DNA from: Pseudomonas sp. GV085
GTDB taxonomy: Bacteria; Pseudomonadota; Gammaproteobacteria; Pseudomonadales; Pseudomonadaceae
DNA: 64,000 nt
Assembly (NCBI RefSeq): GCF_003050925.1
Contig: NZ_QAOV01000004.1
Location: 186,001 to 250,000, forward strand
Direction: 5' to 3'
The notes beneath the pieces were generated by a model. It was not told where the DNA came from. It worked only from the letters and a program-made list of their open reading frames with translations, and ran no database searches. Both the position numbers and the translations under genes were made by a program. Below, one piece after another: positions 8,841 through 19,076 of this stretch (positions are counted from its first letter, which is position 1; the number at the start of each line of letters is the position of its first letter).

Positions 8841-9040
8841 ATTGACCTCATTGCGCTCCCGCTCGTGGCAGGCAGGGTGAGTGTCCGGCATTGGCCGGCG
8901 ACAGCCATTGTGCAGCTTATCTTCAGACTAGCTTCAACAGGCAAGGTTTGAAGGCCCTTCGTCGTCTTGCTTGTAAGAACCCGTCTGGGGCGGCACTCTT
9001 TAGGTTCTTAGCCGCCCGGATTTTTGCTGGAGACCTGCTG

Positions 9041-11671
9041 ATGACCGATATTGATGCACGCTTGCGCGAGGACGTTCACCTGCTGGGTGAGCTGTTGGGC
9101 AACACCATTCGTGAGCAATATGGCGAGGGTTTTCTCGACAAGATCGAGCAGATCCGCAAGGGCGCCAAGGCTGACCGGCGCGGCTCCATGGACGCCGAAC
9201 TCAGTGCCAGCCTCAACCAGTTGACCGAAGACGAGTTGCTGCCGGTGGCGCGGGCGTTCAACCAGTTTCTCAACCTGGCCAATATCGCAGAGCAATATCA
9301 GTTGATTCACCGCCGCGAGGAATCCCAGGAGGCGCCGTTCGAAGCCCGGGTGTTGCCGGAGTTGCTTGCGCGCCTTGGTGCCGAGGGGCATGGCGCCGAC
9401 GCGCTGGCCCGGCAACTGGGCCGGCTGGAGATCGAGTTGGTACTCACGGCGCATCCCACCGAAGTAGCACGCCGCACGCTGATCCAGAAGTACGACGCCA
9501 TCGCCGCGCAACTGGCGGCTCAGGATCACCGTGACCTGACCAGTGCCGAGCGCGAGCAGATCAAGACCACCTTGCAGCGTCTGATCGCCGAAGCCTGGCA
9601 CACCGAAGAAATTCGCCGCACGCGTCCGACGCCGGTGGATGAAGCCAAGTGGGGCTTCGCGGTGATCGAGCATTCACTGTGGCAGGCCATTCCCAATTAT
9701 CTGCGCAAGGCCGATCAGGCCCTGCACACCGCCACCGGCTTGCACTTGCCACTGGAGGCGGCACCGATTCGTTTCGCCTCGTGGATGGGCGGCGACCGCG
9801 ACGGCAACCCCAACGTGACCGCTGCGGTCACCCGTGAGGTTTTACTGTTGGCGCGCTGGATGGCGGCCGATTTGTACCTTCGGGATGTCGATCGCCTCGC
9901 CGCTGAACTATCGATGCAGCAGGCCAACGATGAATTGAGGGCCAAGGCCGGTGACAGCGCCGAACCTTACCGGGCCGTGCTCAAACAGCTACGCGAACGT
10001 CTGCGGGCGACGCGCAACTGGGCACACGCCGCCTTGTCGACGCCAACGCCGGCACCGGCCGAAGTGCTGCAAAACAACCGCGAACTGCTCGATCCGCTGG
10101 AACTTTGCTACCACTCTTTGCACGAGTGCGGCATGGGCGTGATCGCCGACGGGCCGTTGCTCGACTGCCTGCGTCGGGCCGTGACGTTCGGACTGTTCCT
10201 TGTTCGTCTGGATGTGCGCCAGGACTCGTCACGGCACACCGCGGCGATGACCGAAATCACCGACTACCTTGGCCTGGGAAGCTACGAGGACTGGAGCGAG
10301 GAAGAGCGCATCGCCTTTCTGATGCGCGAATTGAGCAATCGTCGTCCCTTGTTGCCGGCGTACTTCAAGCCTTCGGCAGACACCGCCGAGGTGCTGGCGA
10401 CCTGCCGGGAAATCGCCGCTGCGCCTGAGGCATCCCTCGGTTCCTATGTGATTTCCATGGCCGGTGCGGCTTCCGATGTACTCGCCGTGCAGTTGTTGCT
10501 CAAAGAGTCCGGCGTGTTGCGGCCGATGCGCGTGGTGCCGCTGTTTGAAACTCTCGCCGACCTCGACAATGCCGGCCCGGTGATCGAAAAGCTGCTGCTG
10601 TTGCCGGGCTATCGCGCGCGCCTGCAAGGGCCGCAGGAAGTGATGATCGGCTACTCCGACTCGGCCAAGGACGCCGGCACCACGGCGGCGGCCTGGGCGC
10701 AGTACCGGGCACAGGAGCGTTTGGTGGACATCTGTCGTGCGCAGCAAGTGGAACTGCTGTTGTTCCACGGTCGTGGCGGCACCGTGGGGCGAGGCGGCGG
10801 CCCGGCCCACGCGGCGATCCTGTCGCAGCCACCGGGTTCGGTGGCGGGTCGTTTCCGCACCACTGAACAGGGCGAAATGATTCGATTCAAATTCGGCCTG
10901 CCGGACATCGCCGAACAGAACCTCAACCTGTACCTGGCCGCCGTGCTCGAGGCGACCTTGCTGCCTCCGCCGCCACCTACGCCCGAGTGGCGCCATCTGA
11001 TGGACGAACTGGCCGCAGACGGTGTCAGCGCTTACCGCGCCGTGGTGCGGGAAAATCCGCAGTTCGTGGAGTATTTCCGCCAGTCCACGCCGGAACAGGA
11101 GCTCGGTCGTTTGCCACTGGGCAGTCGTCCGGCCAAGCGTCGCGCCGGGGGGATCGAAAGCCTGCGGGCGATTCCGTGGATTTTCGGCTGGACCCAAACG
11201 CGCCTGATGCTGCCGGCCTGGCTGGGTTGGGAAGCGGCCCTGAGCAAGGCCCTGGAGCGCGGCGAAGGCGAACTGCTGGGGCAGATGCGTGAGCAGTGGC
11301 CGTTCTTCCGCACCCGCATCGACATGCTGGAAATGGTCCTGGCCAAGGCAGATGCCGACATTGCCCAGTCCTACGATGAGCGTCTGGTGGAGCCGAATCT
11401 GTTGCCATTGGGTGCGCATTTACGCGACCTATTGTCGCAGGCGTGCACCATCGTTCTCGGCCTGACCGGGCAGTCGCAGCTGCTGGCACATAGCCCGGCG
11501 ACCCTTGAGTTCATCCGCTTGCGCAACACTTACCTCGACCCGCTTCATCTATTGCAGGCCGAGTTGCTGGCCCGTTCAAGAGTGCAGGACGTGGCGCAGG
11601 GCAGCCCGGTAGAACAGGCTTTGCTGGTGTCTGTGGCGGGGATTGCCGCCGGTTTGCGTAACACCGGCTAA
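9041..11671 (+). CDS. ppc: Phosphoenolpyruvate carboxylase
   Basis: Converts phosphoenolpyruvate and bicarbonate to oxaloacetate and phosphate, refilling the TCA cycle. The 876-residue product has the catalytic TAHPTE with H138, the [11 protein letters not shown] region, YSDSAKDAG, and the glycine-rich [12 protein letters not shown] loop. The ATG at 9041 is preferred to a frame open from 8891 because GGAGACC precedes it and the protein then begins like other PEPCs. The C-terminus ends in the family's RNTG. Usually an allosteric tetramer. Confidence 0.98.
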   Translation: MTDIDARLREDVHLLGELLGNTIREQYGEGFLDKIEQIRKGAKADRRGSMDAELSASLNQLTEDELLPVARAFNQFLNLANIAEQYQLIHRREESQEAPFEARVLPELLARLGAEGHGADALARQLGRLEIELVLTAHPTEVARRTLIQKYDAIAAQLAAQDHRDLTSAEREQIKTTLQRLIAEAWHTEEIRRTRPTPVDEAKWGFAVIEHSLWQAIPNYLRKADQALHTATGLHLPLEAAPIRFASWMGGDRDGNPNVTAAVTREVLLLARWMAADLYLRDVDRLAAELSMQQANDELRAKAGDSAEPYRAVLKQLRERLRATRNWAHAALSTPTPAPAEVLQNNRELLDPLELCYHSLHECGMGVIADGPLLDCLRRAVTFGLFLVRLDVRQDSSRHTAAMTEITDYLGLGSYEDWSEEERIAFLMRELSNRRPLLPAYFKPSADTAEVLATCREIAAAPEASLGSYVISMAGAASDVLAVQLLLKESGVLRPMRVVPLFETLADLDNAGPVIEKLLLLPGYRARLQGPQEVMIGYSDSAKDAGTTAAAWAQYRAQERLVDICRAQQVELLLFHGRGGTVGRGGGPAHAAILSQPPGSVAGRFRTTEQGEMIRFKFGLPDIAEQNLNLYLAAVLEATLLPPPPPTPEWRHLMDELAADGVSAYRAVVRENPQFVEYFRQSTPEQELGRLPLGSRPAKRRAGGIESLRAIPWIFGWTQTRLMLPAWLGWEAALSKALERGEGELLGQMREQWPFFRTRIDMLEMVLAKADADIAQSYDERLVEPNLLPLGAHLRDLLSQACTIVLGLTGQSQLLAHSPATLEFIRLRNTYLDPLHLLQAELLARSRVQDVAQGSPVEQALLVSVAGIAAGLRNTG

Positions 11672-11690
11672 GATTTTTGCCGTGGGGTCA

Positions 11691-11716
11691 GGCATCCGGC
11701 AGGTGAGCCGGATGCC
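11691..11716. terminator. Inverted repeat after ppc, possible terminator
   Basis: GGCATCCGGC, loop AGGTGA, GCCGGATGCC: a perfect 10-bp stem 20 bases after the ppc stop. No T-run follows, so it may be a weak or factor-aided terminator, or an mRNA-stabilising hairpin. Confidence 0.55.
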
Positions 11717-11926
11717 GCCGTATGACGGGTTGAAAAGTGCTGTCAGGCGACAGTTAATGATGGGGTTGCGACTTGGCAAACCGCGCGCAATGGTCGCAAG
11801 AGGCAGCGGTTTCTCCGACTTTTGGCGTCTTGTGTGGGCGCACCCTGCTGTGTATCTTGAGCAGCCTTTGGCCGTTTGGGCGGTCACGACCCTATTTTTG
11901 AGATTGGCCCAATGAGGCGAATCTGA

Positions 11927-12607
<681 letters not shown>

Positions 12608-12632
12608 AAAACCTGATCCGCTGCATCATCCA

Positions 12633-12660
12633 CGGCCCGCTTGCGGGCCGTAGTTGTTTA
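12633..12660 (+). terminator. Hairpin terminator after adk
   Basis: CGGCCCGC TT GCGGGCCG (12633-12650) followed by TAGTTGTTTATA. The stem is perfect; the T-tract is imperfect. Confidence 0.7.
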
Positions 12661-12701
12661 TACTGACGCACTTTTTTCTGACCTCTTTTACGGAAACATC
12701 G

Positions 12702-13376
12702 ATGAGCACCTTGCTGGCCCTGGACACCGCGACTGAAGCTTGCTCCGTTGCCTTGCTGCATGACGGCAAGGTCACGAGCCATTACGAGGTGATCCCGCGC
12801 CTGCACGCGCAGAAGCTGTTGCCGATGATCCAGCAGTTACTGGCCGATGCCGGGACCACACTGCAAGCGGTCGATGCCATCGCGTTTGGCCGTGGCCCGG
12901 GCGCCTTCACGGGCGTACGCATCGCCATCGGCGTGGTGCAAGGCCTGGCGTTTGCCCTGGATCGCCCGGTGTTGCCGGTGTCGAACCTGGCCGTGCTGGC
13001 GCAACGTGCGTTGCGCGAACACGGCGCCAGCCAGGTGGCTGCTGCCATCGATGCACGCATGGATGAAGTGTATTGGGGTTGCTACCGCGAAACGGCCGGG
13101 GAGATGCGCCTGGTGGGTGCTGAAGCGGTACTGTCGCCGGAGTCTGCTGCATTGCCGGCCGATGCCAGCGGCGAATGGTTCGGCGCGGGCACTGGTTGGG
13201 GATATGCCGAGCGTATCGCTGTCAGCCTGAGCGGGCAGGACGCGGGCATGTTGCCCCACGCCGAAGACCTGCTGACCCTGGCGCGATTTGCCTGGGAGCG
13301 CGGCGAGGCGATCGTGGCTGATGAGGCGCAGCCGGTTTATCTGCGCGATAAAGTGGCGACGCCCAAGGCGCGTTAA
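12702..13376 (+). CDS. tsaB: tRNA t6A synthesis protein TsaB
   Basis: Partner of TsaD and TsaE in making N6-threonylcarbamoyladenosine at position 37 of ANN-decoding tRNAs. The 224-residue product has the ASKHA-fold start STLLALDTATEACSVALL, the PMIQQLL stretch and the FGRGPGAFTGVRIAIG signature at about residues 65-80. ATG at 12702 follows ACGGAAAC. It follows adk on the same strand. TsaB is thought to be a non-catalytic scaffold that dimerises with TsaD. Confidence 0.96.
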   Translation: MSTLLALDTATEACSVALLHDGKVTSHYEVIPRLHAQKLLPMIQQLLADAGTTLQAVDAIAFGRGPGAFTGVRIAIGVVQGLAFALDRPVLPVSNLAVLAQRALREHGASQVAAAIDARMDEVYWGCYRETAGEMRLVGAEAVLSPESAALPADASGEWFGAGTGWGYAERIAVSLSGQDAGMLPHAEDLLTLARFAWERGEAIVADEAQPVYLRDKVATPKAR

Positions 13377-13384
13377 GCCTTAAC

Positions 13385-13457
13385 AGATCGCAGCCTGCGG
13401 CAGCTCCTACAGACGCTCGCATTTCCCTGTAGGCGCTGCCGCAGGCTGCGATTTTTT
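13385..13457. repeat. REP-type inverted repeat, also a likely tsaB terminator
   Basis: ATCGCAGCCTGCGGCAGCTC (13387-13406) is matched by a near-complement ending GCCGCAGGCTGCGAT (13439-13453) and a T-run (13452-13457). This is a second REP type (core CTGCCGCAGGCTGCGAT) and can act as a terminator in the plus direction. Confidence 0.8.
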
Positions 13458-13593
13458 CCAGGCACCACCAATCGTCATTTTTAGCCTCGGCTTTTAAACC
13501 TTTTGCCTTTTATGTGTTCTAGTTATCACTCGGCGGTTTGCGATGTGGGAAATGCGCCACTAAACTGCCATCACTGATTCCGAGTATGCACGC

Positions 13594-13899
13594 ATGCGTA
13601 TAGACGGCGCCTCCTCTCAGTCCTACCCCATCAAGCGCAAACCTCGCCAAGGCCGCGTGCTGGAAGATGACGCCATTGATATCGAAGGCGAGCTGGAGTT
13701 CCCGACTGAAGAGCAATTGGCTGCCCGCGCTGCCAAAGCCTCTGCGCAAAAACTGAGCAATCTCCCCGCCCGTCAGCAAGACCTGATTTACCACCGTGCC
13801 ATGAGCAAAAGCGTGGCGATGGCCCTGGCCAGCTACCTGAGCACCGCCGGTTTCGTCGATTGGGAAGCGGATGTGCTGGGTCTCGACCTGTACATCTGA
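13594..13899 (+). CDS. Conserved hypothetical protein
   Basis: A 101-residue soluble protein, no signal or membrane segment. The N-terminal half is basic then acidic (IKRKPRQGRVLEDDAIDIEG) and likely disordered; the C-terminal half (residues 45-101) is helical with AMSKSVAMALASYLSTAGF. Its stop overlaps the start of the DUF72 gene (TGATG), so the two are probably translationally coupled. No function recognised. Confidence 0.8.
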   Translation: MRIDGASSQSYPIKRKPRQGRVLEDDAIDIEGELEFPTEEQLAARAAKASAQKLSNLPARQQDLIYHRAMSKSVAMALASYLSTAGFVDWEADVLGLDLYI

Positions 13900-14759
13900 T
13901 GTTGCTGCCGTATTACCTTGGTTGTCCGTCCTGGAGCGAGAACGCCTGGCGCGATTACCTGTATCCGCCGGACGCCAAACCCGCCAATTTTCTTGATCTC
14001 TATTCCCAGGTATTCAATGCCGTAGAAGGCAACACGACTTTCTACGCGAGCCCGGCTGCCAGCACCGTGCAGCGTTGGGCCGACAACATGCCCGAGCACT
14101 TTCGCTTCACCGCCAAGTTTCCCGGCGAGATCAGCCACGGTGGAGACCTGCGCGAGCAGCTGACCGACGCCGAAACCTTCGTGCAATTGCTCAGCCCTCT
14201 CGGTGAGCGGGTGTCGCCACTGTGGTTGCAGCTGCCGAAAAGCTTCACGCCCCAACGATTGCCCGAACTGGCCGGATTTATCGATGCCCTGCAGCGGCCG
14301 CTGGCCGTGGAAGTGCGGCATGACGAGTTTTTTGCCAAGGGTGACAGCGAGCGAATGCTCAACCGTCTGCTGCTGGATCGTGGAGTCGAACGCATCTGTC
14401 TCGATCCCCGTGCGCTGTTCAGTTGCACCTCGACCGAACCTTCGGTGCTCCACGCTCAATCGAAGAAACCCCGTGTGCCACCGCGTCCGGCGGCATTCAC
14501 GCAATGCCCGCAGGTGCGTTTTATTGGCCATCCGACGCTTGAGGCCAACGATACGTTCCTGGAACCGTGGGTCGAAAAGATCGCGGTGTGGATCGAAGAA
14601 GGTCGCACGCCGTACATCTTCCTGCACACCGCCGACAACGTACTGGCGGCGAAGCTGGCGCAGCGCTTTCACGCCAGGCTGATGCTGCGTTTGCCTGGCT
14701 TGCCGGCGCTACCTGAGCTATACAGAGAGCCCGCCATCGAGCAACTTGGCCTGCTCTGA
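13899..14759 (+). CDS. DUF72 family protein (TIM-barrel)
   Basis: The 286-residue product begins with the family signature: GCPSWSENAWRDYLYP, then VFNAVEGNTTFYASP at about residues 35-50, FRFTAKFPGEISH and later AVEVRHDEFF. DUF72 (YecE type) proteins are TIM-barrels of uncertain activity. The ATG at 13899 is used because it overlaps the upstream stop; the frame open from 13860 lies inside the preceding gene. Confidence 0.88.
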   Translation: MLLPYYLGCPSWSENAWRDYLYPPDAKPANFLDLYSQVFNAVEGNTTFYASPAASTVQRWADNMPEHFRFTAKFPGEISHGGDLREQLTDAETFVQLLSPLGERVSPLWLQLPKSFTPQRLPELAGFIDALQRPLAVEVRHDEFFAKGDSERMLNRLLLDRGVERICLDPRALFSCTSTEPSVLHAQSKKPRVPPRPAAFTQCPQVRFIGHPTLEANDTFLEPWVEKIAVWIEEGRTPYIFLHTADNVLAAKLAQRFHARLMLRLPGLPALPELYREPAIEQLGLL

Positions 14760-14792
14760 GGCGGATTCTTTCCCCCTTCAGGAGCCTGACCA

Positions 14793-15614
14793 ATGGACGC
14801 GCAAACCCTTCGAGCCCAAGCGTTCAAAGCCCTTCATGAACGCCCCGGGGCTTTTGTGATTCCCAATCCGTGGGATGCCGGCTCGGCGAAAATGCTCGCC
14901 AGCCTCGGCTTCGAGGCGCTGGCGACCACCAGTGCCGGTTATGCCTTTTCCCAGGGCCGTGCCGATGGCGGATTGACCCTCGACGATACCCTGCTGAACG
15001 TTAAGGCGATTGTCGCCGCCACCGACCTGCCGGTTGCCGTGGACCTGGAAAACGGCTTTGCCGACAACCCGGCCGACTGCGCGAAAAGTATCTTGCGCGC
15101 AGCAGGGGCCGGAGCCGTCGGTGGTTCAATCGAAGATGCCACCGGCCGCGAAGAAGGCCCGATCTACTGTTTCGAACATGCCGTGGCGCGAATCGAGGCC
15201 GCTGTGGCTGCCGCTCGCAGTCTGCCGTTCCACTTTACGTTGACTGCCCGGGCGGAAAACTTCCTGCACGGCAATCCCGATCTGGCCGACACCATCCGCC
15301 GCTTGCAGGCATTCGCCGAGGCCGGTGCCGATGTGCTCTACGCACCGGGTCTGCGCAGCGCCGAGGATGTGCTGGCGGTGGTGCGCGCCGTGGCGCCGAA
15401 ACCGGTGAATGTGTTGATGTCGGGGGGCTTGAAGCTGACGGTCGCGCAGTTGGGTGAGATGGGCGTCAAACGCATCAGCGTCGGTTCGGCGCTCGCACTG
15501 GCGGCCTATGGCGAATTCTTTCGCGCCGCCGAAGAGATCCAGACGTCAGGTACGTTCGGTTTCACGTCCCGGTCGATGCCGTACCAGAAGGCCAATCAGT
15601 TTTTTAAAGGCTGA
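14793..15614 (+). CDS. Isocitrate lyase/PEP mutase superfamily enzyme
   Basis: A 273-residue enzyme of the isocitrate lyase/phosphonomutase fold, acting on 2-oxo-acid type substrates with Mg2+. PNPWDAGSAKMLASLGFEAL, ATTSAGYAFSQG and the metal-region VDLENGFADNP (about residues 80-92) match the short PEP-mutase-like subfamily; the isocitrate lyase KKCGH motif is absent. Relatives include oxaloacetate decarboxylases and carboxyPEP mutases, so the exact reaction is not decided. CAGGAGCC precedes the ATG; it follows the DUF72 gene by 33 bases. Confidence 0.88.
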   Translation: MDAQTLRAQAFKALHERPGAFVIPNPWDAGSAKMLASLGFEALATTSAGYAFSQGRADGGLTLDDTLLNVKAIVAATDLPVAVDLENGFADNPADCAKSILRAAGAGAVGGSIEDATGREEGPIYCFEHAVARIEAAVAAARSLPFHFTLTARAENFLHGNPDLADTIRRLQAFAEAGADVLYAPGLRSAEDVLAVVRAVAPKPVNVLMSGGLKLTVAQLGEMGVKRISVGSALALAAYGEFFRAAEEIQTSGTFGFTSRSMPYQKANQFFKG

Positions 15615-15617
15615 GGA

Positions 15618-16238
15618 TCAGGCGGCGATACGCAGGTTCTGCAAGATGATCGGGCGGGCCCAGCCATTATCGAAATCGAGCTGTTTCTGCTGCTCCACCC
15701 GTTCTTGCGGTGAGAACGGCGGGAACGGCTTGTCGAGAAGGTCGAGTTCGAATTCGGCAATAGGCAAGTGCAGCGGGCGCGGTTGCGGGGCAGGGCCTGC
15801 TTCGTATATCGGTTGACCGGCTTTCAGCACGATCGGGCGAACCCAGCCGCTTTCGAAGTCCTGCTGTTTTTGCTGGGCGACGATTTCATCCGCCGGGAAC
15901 GGTGGGCGTGGTTTGTCGGCCAGGTCCATTTCGAATTCGGCAATCGGCAGGAACAGTGGCTCGGGCGGGCGGATTACCTTGTCTTTCACCTCGCATTCGC
16001 GCTGGGCCACGATGTGCTCCAGCAGCTCGCTGCCGACGGTCGGCTCGACGGGACTTTGGAGATCGACCGGTGGAAAGTTCAGCGATTGCGGCAGCACTTC
16101 ACCCGACTGTTCGGCCAGCGCCCGGGCAAAGAAATCCTGCCAGATGTGGCTGACGCCGCTCAGTGCCTGGGTGTTTCGCAGGTTGTAGTCGCCGTAGGGC
16201 GAGATAAAACCTGTGATTGTGGGTTGAATGTCTGACAT
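15618..16238 (-). CDS. Hypothetical protein with a duplicated 48-residue unit
   Basis: The 206-residue protein has no signal or membrane segment. Residues 92-139 and 153-200 are copies of one unit: both contain LPIAEFE.DL.DKP.PPF, then QQKQ.DF, GW.RPI; I count 32 identities in 48. A more diverged third copy may lie at about residues 54-91. Each unit is proline-rich then helical then ends in a GW-RPI stretch, suggesting a repeat-based binding protein. It converges on the PEP-mutase-like gene and is divergent from rsmJ. Function unknown. Confidence 0.78.
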   Translation of the reverse strand: MSDIQPTITGFISPYGDYNLRNTQALSGVSHIWQDFFARALAEQSGEVLPQSLNFPPVDLQSPVEPTVGSELLEHIVAQRECEVKDKVIRPPEPLFLPIAEFEMDLADKPRPPFPADEIVAQQKQQDFESGWVRPIVLKAGQPIYEAGPAPQPRPLHLPIAEFELDLLDKPFPPFSPQERVEQQKQLDFDNGWARPIILQNLRIAA

Positions 16239-16331
16239 TTCTCTCGGTCGACGCTCAGCTCTGGCAAAATGCTCGATAGTTTTGTTATCGGCCGTTTTTG
16301 CCGATCATTAATTTTTTGAGCGTGTTTTCCG

Positions 16332-17114
16332 ATGATTGATCAACCTGCGGCCTGCCGCATCCATGTCCAGGCCCTGGACGCGGCTTTCGAGCCACAAGCC
16401 GAGCAATGGGCCGAGCGCCTGGGCTTGCCAATGCAAGTGGCGGATGGCGAGTTTGCCTTGCAGGTGGGCGACCAGGGCTTGCAGCTGCAACAGCTGGGGC
16501 CGGATGCACCGGGGCCGGTGCGGGTGGACTTCGTCGAGGGCGGTGCGGCCCATCGCCGGCTGTACGGCGGCGGCAGCGGGCAGATGATCGCCAAGGCCGT
16601 TGGCGTCGCCCAAGGCGTGCGTCCGCGGGTGCTGGATGCCACGGCGGGGCTGGGTAAAGACGCGTTCGTGCTGGCCAGTCTCGGTTGCGAGATGAGCCTG
16701 ATCGAGCGTCAGCCGCTGATCGGCGCCTTGCTGGAAGACGGCCTGGCCCGTGGCGCGGAAGATTTCGATGTGGCGCCGATCGTGGCGCGTATGCGCTTGC
16801 TCAAGGGCAACTCGATCGAAGTGATGCGCAACTGGGAAGGCGAGCCGCCGCAGGTGATCTATCTCGACCCGATGTTCCCGCATCGTGAGAAAACTGCGCT
16901 GGTGAAGAAGGAAATGCGCCTGTTCCGGCCATTGGTGGGCGATGACCCGGATGCGCCGGCATTGCTCGAAGCCGCCTTGGCCCTGGCCAGCCACCGGGTG
17001 GTGGTCAAGCGCCCGCGCAAGGCACCGTGCATCGACGGGCCGAAGCCGAGCCATGCGCTGGATGGCAAGTCCAGTCGGTATGACATTTATCCGAAGAAGG
17101 CGCTCAAACCCTGA
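16332..17114 (+). CDS. rsmJ: 16S rRNA (guanine-1516-N2)-methyltransferase
   Basis: Methylates G1516 of 16S rRNA. The 260-residue product has the RsmJ layout: an N-terminal region, [14 protein letters not shown], the SAM-binding [20 protein letters not shown] (about residues 100-120) and the catalytic-type motif [19 protein letters not shown] (about 175-195). No partner gene; divergent from the preceding hypothetical gene and followed by a REPIN. Confidence 0.94.
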   Translation: MIDQPAACRIHVQALDAAFEPQAEQWAERLGLPMQVADGEFALQVGDQGLQLQQLGPDAPGPVRVDFVEGGAAHRRLYGGGSGQMIAKAVGVAQGVRPRVLDATAGLGKDAFVLASLGCEMSLIERQPLIGALLEDGLARGAEDFDVAPIVARMRLLKGNSIEVMRNWEGEPPQVIYLDPMFPHREKTALVKKEMRLFRPLVGDDPDAPALLEAALALASHRVVVKRPRKAPCIDGPKPSHALDGKSSRYDIYPKKALKP

Positions 17115-17129
17115 GACCGAGTCGCCTCC

Positions 17130-17206
17130 ATCGCGAGCAGGCTCGCTCCTACAGGGATCTACGGTGTTGCATAGAGCCAGTGTAGGAGCGAGCCTGCTCG
17201 CGATAG
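17130..17206. repeat. REPIN (inverted REP pair)
   Basis: ATCGCGAGCAGGCTCGCTCC (17130-17149) faces GGAGCGAGCCTGCTCGCGAT (17185-17204) with a 35-base spacer, lying between the convergent rsmJ and mexL genes. Confidence 0.9.
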
Positions 17207-17231
17207 CTTTACCCCTGACACCGCAAATCCA

Positions 17232-17876
17232 TCAGGCCTGCTCAGGCCGATAAGCCCGCATAAACAACCCCACCACCTCCCGCACATGGCTCTCCGCCGC
17301 CTCGCCAACCAGCGGCTCGCCGCAGCCATACAGCAAGCGGAAATTCCCGGCGCCCTTGAGCAGGCAGAAGAAGTGCTCGGCGGCGTTGTGCGGCTTGTCG
17401 ATGCGCAGCACACCGCTTTCATCGATCTTGCTCAGCAGGCGCTCCATGCCATGCAGCATGCGCTCCGGCCCGGCTTCGAAGAATATCTGTGACAGCTTTG
17501 GGTCCTGGCTGCCCAGGGTCATCATCAAGCGATGCAGGTTCACTGATTCATCACTGTTGATCAGTTGATGAAAACCGCGCGCGATGTTCAGCAACACGGT
17601 TTCCACCGCCACGCCTTCCGGCAATTCGAAAAACAGCGGTGGCAACTGCTCCTCGCACTTGGCCATCACGGCGGCGGAGAACAGCGTCTCCTTGTCGTTG
17701 AAGTGGCTGTAGACCGTCAGCTTCGACACACCGGCCTCGGCTGCGACGGCATCCATGCTGGTATTGGCATAACCCTTACTCAGAAACAGCGCTTTGGCTG
17801 CATCGAGAATCGCCTGGCGCTTGACCATGTCCTTGGGTCTGCCTGGGCCATTGGGTGCTGAAAGATTGTTTGGCAT
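17232..17876 (-). CDS. mexL: TetR-family repressor MexL
   Basis: A 214-residue regulator with GRPKDMVKRQAILDAAKALF and the helix-turn-helix TSMDAVAAEAGVSKLTVYSHF (about residues 37-57). It is divergent from the mexJK pump genes with a palindromic operator between them and lies beside rsmJ, as MexL does in P. aeruginosa (about 212 residues there). The start at 17876 is preferred: a frame open to 17942 would put the operator inside the coding sequence. MexL represses mexJK and itself. Confidence 0.86.
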   Translation of the reverse strand: MPNNLSAPNGPGRPKDMVKRQAILDAAKALFLSKGYANTSMDAVAAEAGVSKLTVYSHFNDKETLFSAAVMAKCEEQLPPLFFELPEGVAVETVLLNIARGFHQLINSDESVNLHRLMMTLGSQDPKLSQIFFEAGPERMLHGMERLLSKIDESGVLRIDKPHNAAEHFFCLLKGAGNFRLLYGCGEPLVGEAAESHVREVVGLFMRAYRPEQA

Positions 17877-17918
17877 ATTCGTTTTTATTACTGGACTCGT
17901 GAGTTTGCTATTAATAAC

Positions 17919-17935
17919 ATACTGCTCAGTATAAT
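17919..17935. promoter_or_regulatory. Palindromic MexL operator overlapping the mexJ -10
   Basis: ATACTG CT CAGTAT (17919-17932) is a 6-bp-arm inverted repeat, and its right end overlaps a perfect TATAAT (17930-17935), about 35 bases before mexJ. TTGCTA at 17905-17910 may be a poorly spaced -35. A TetR dimer bound here would block mexJK and probably mexL. Confidence 0.72.
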
Positions 17936-17969
17936 TATTCAAAGTACCATTAGCGAAAGGTCCTTTACC

Positions 17970-19070
17970 ATGTTCCGCTATGCCTTGCCCCTCGCGTTGC
18001 CAGTCACCCTGGCTTTTTTATTGTCTGCGTGTGGTCACGAAGAGGCACCGACAGTCAGCGTGCGCCCGGCCATGGTGGTCCAGCCAGAGCCTTCGGCGCA
18101 GTCCATGGAAAGCTATCCCGGTGAAGTTCGCGCGCGTTATGAGCCGGACCTGGCGTTCCGAATCGGCGGCAAGGTAAGCCGACGACTGGTAGAAGAGGGG
18201 CAGCGGGTCAAGGCCGATCAGCCCTTGGCGGAGCTCGACCCTCAGGACGTGCGCCTGCAACTGGAGGCCACTCGCGCCCAGGTTGCCGCCGCCGAGGCCA
18301 ACCTGAACCTGGTGCGTTCCGAGCGTGATCGCTACAAGACCCTGATGGAGCGCCAACTGGTCAGCCGCTCGCAGTACGACAACGCCGAAAACCTCTACCG
18401 TTCCGGCGAAGCGCGCCTCAAGCAAATCAAAGCCGAATTCAACGTCTCCAATAACCAGGCCAGTTACGCCGTGTTGCGTGCGCCGCAGGACGGTGTCGTG
18501 GCCAAGCGTCTGGTGGAAGTCGGGCAAGTCGTGGCCGCCGGGCAAACGGTGTTCACACTGGCCACCGATGGCGAGCGTGAAGTCTTGATCAGCCTGCCGG
18601 AGCAGAACTTCGGTCGCTTCAAGGTCGGTGAGCCGGTGTCGGTGGAACTCTGGACCCAGCCCGATCAGCGATTCGAAGGGCGTATCCGTGAACTGTCGCC
18701 GTCGGCTGATCCAAAATCGCGCACCTTCGCGGCCCGCATTGCCTTCAGTTCCGGCAAGGTTCCTGTCGAACTGGGCCAGAGCGCCCGAGTGTTTGTGCAG
18801 GCCGCAGACGTGGTTCCTCTGTCCGTTCCGCTGTCTGCGCTGACGGCGGAAAACGGCGTGACCTATGTCTGGGTCGTCAGCGCCAACAATACTTTGAAAA
18901 AAGCCCCGGTGCGGGTCGGTGCCTTCGGCGAGAAAACCGTACCGGTGTTTGAGGGACTCAACGCCAGCGACTGGGTCGTGGCCGCCGGTGTTCATGTGCT
19001 TCTCGAAGGGCAGCAGGTACGCCCGGTGGATCGCTCCAATCGTGTGGTCAATCTGGCGGACAAGGAGTAA
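17970..19070 (+). CDS. mexJ: RND efflux periplasmic adaptor MexJ
   Basis: The membrane-fusion subunit joining the inner-membrane pump to an outer-membrane channel. The 366-residue product has a lipoprotein signal ending L-L-S-A-C, a lipoyl-type half starting RIGGKVSRRLVEEGQRVKADQ, an alpha-hairpin coiled coil (about residues 95-150), the second lipoyl half LRAPQDGVVAKRLVEVGQVV and beta-barrel and membrane-proximal domains. Length equals MexJ. It is followed after 6 bases by mexK. Confidence 0.88.
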   Translation: MFRYALPLALPVTLAFLLSACGHEEAPTVSVRPAMVVQPEPSAQSMESYPGEVRARYEPDLAFRIGGKVSRRLVEEGQRVKADQPLAELDPQDVRLQLEATRAQVAAAEANLNLVRSERDRYKTLMERQLVSRSQYDNAENLYRSGEARLKQIKAEFNVSNNQASYAVLRAPQDGVVAKRLVEVGQVVAAGQTVFTLATDGEREVLISLPEQNFGRFKVGEPVSVELWTQPDQRFEGRIRELSPSADPKSRTFAARIAFSSGKVPVELGQSARVFVQAADVVPLSVPLSALTAENGVTYVWVVSANNTLKKAPVRVGAFGEKTVPVFEGLNASDWVVAAGVHVLLEGQQVRPVDRSNRVVNLADKE

Positions 19071-19076
19071 GCCCCG

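Noticed and set aside
11643..11915. 90-residue open frame between ppc and adk
   Set aside because: Begins inside ppc, spans the hairpin after ppc, has no ribosome binding site and no recognisable features.
17877..17942. Longer start for mexL
   Set aside because: It would place the palindromic operator and mexJ -10 within the coding region and adds a non-conserved tail.
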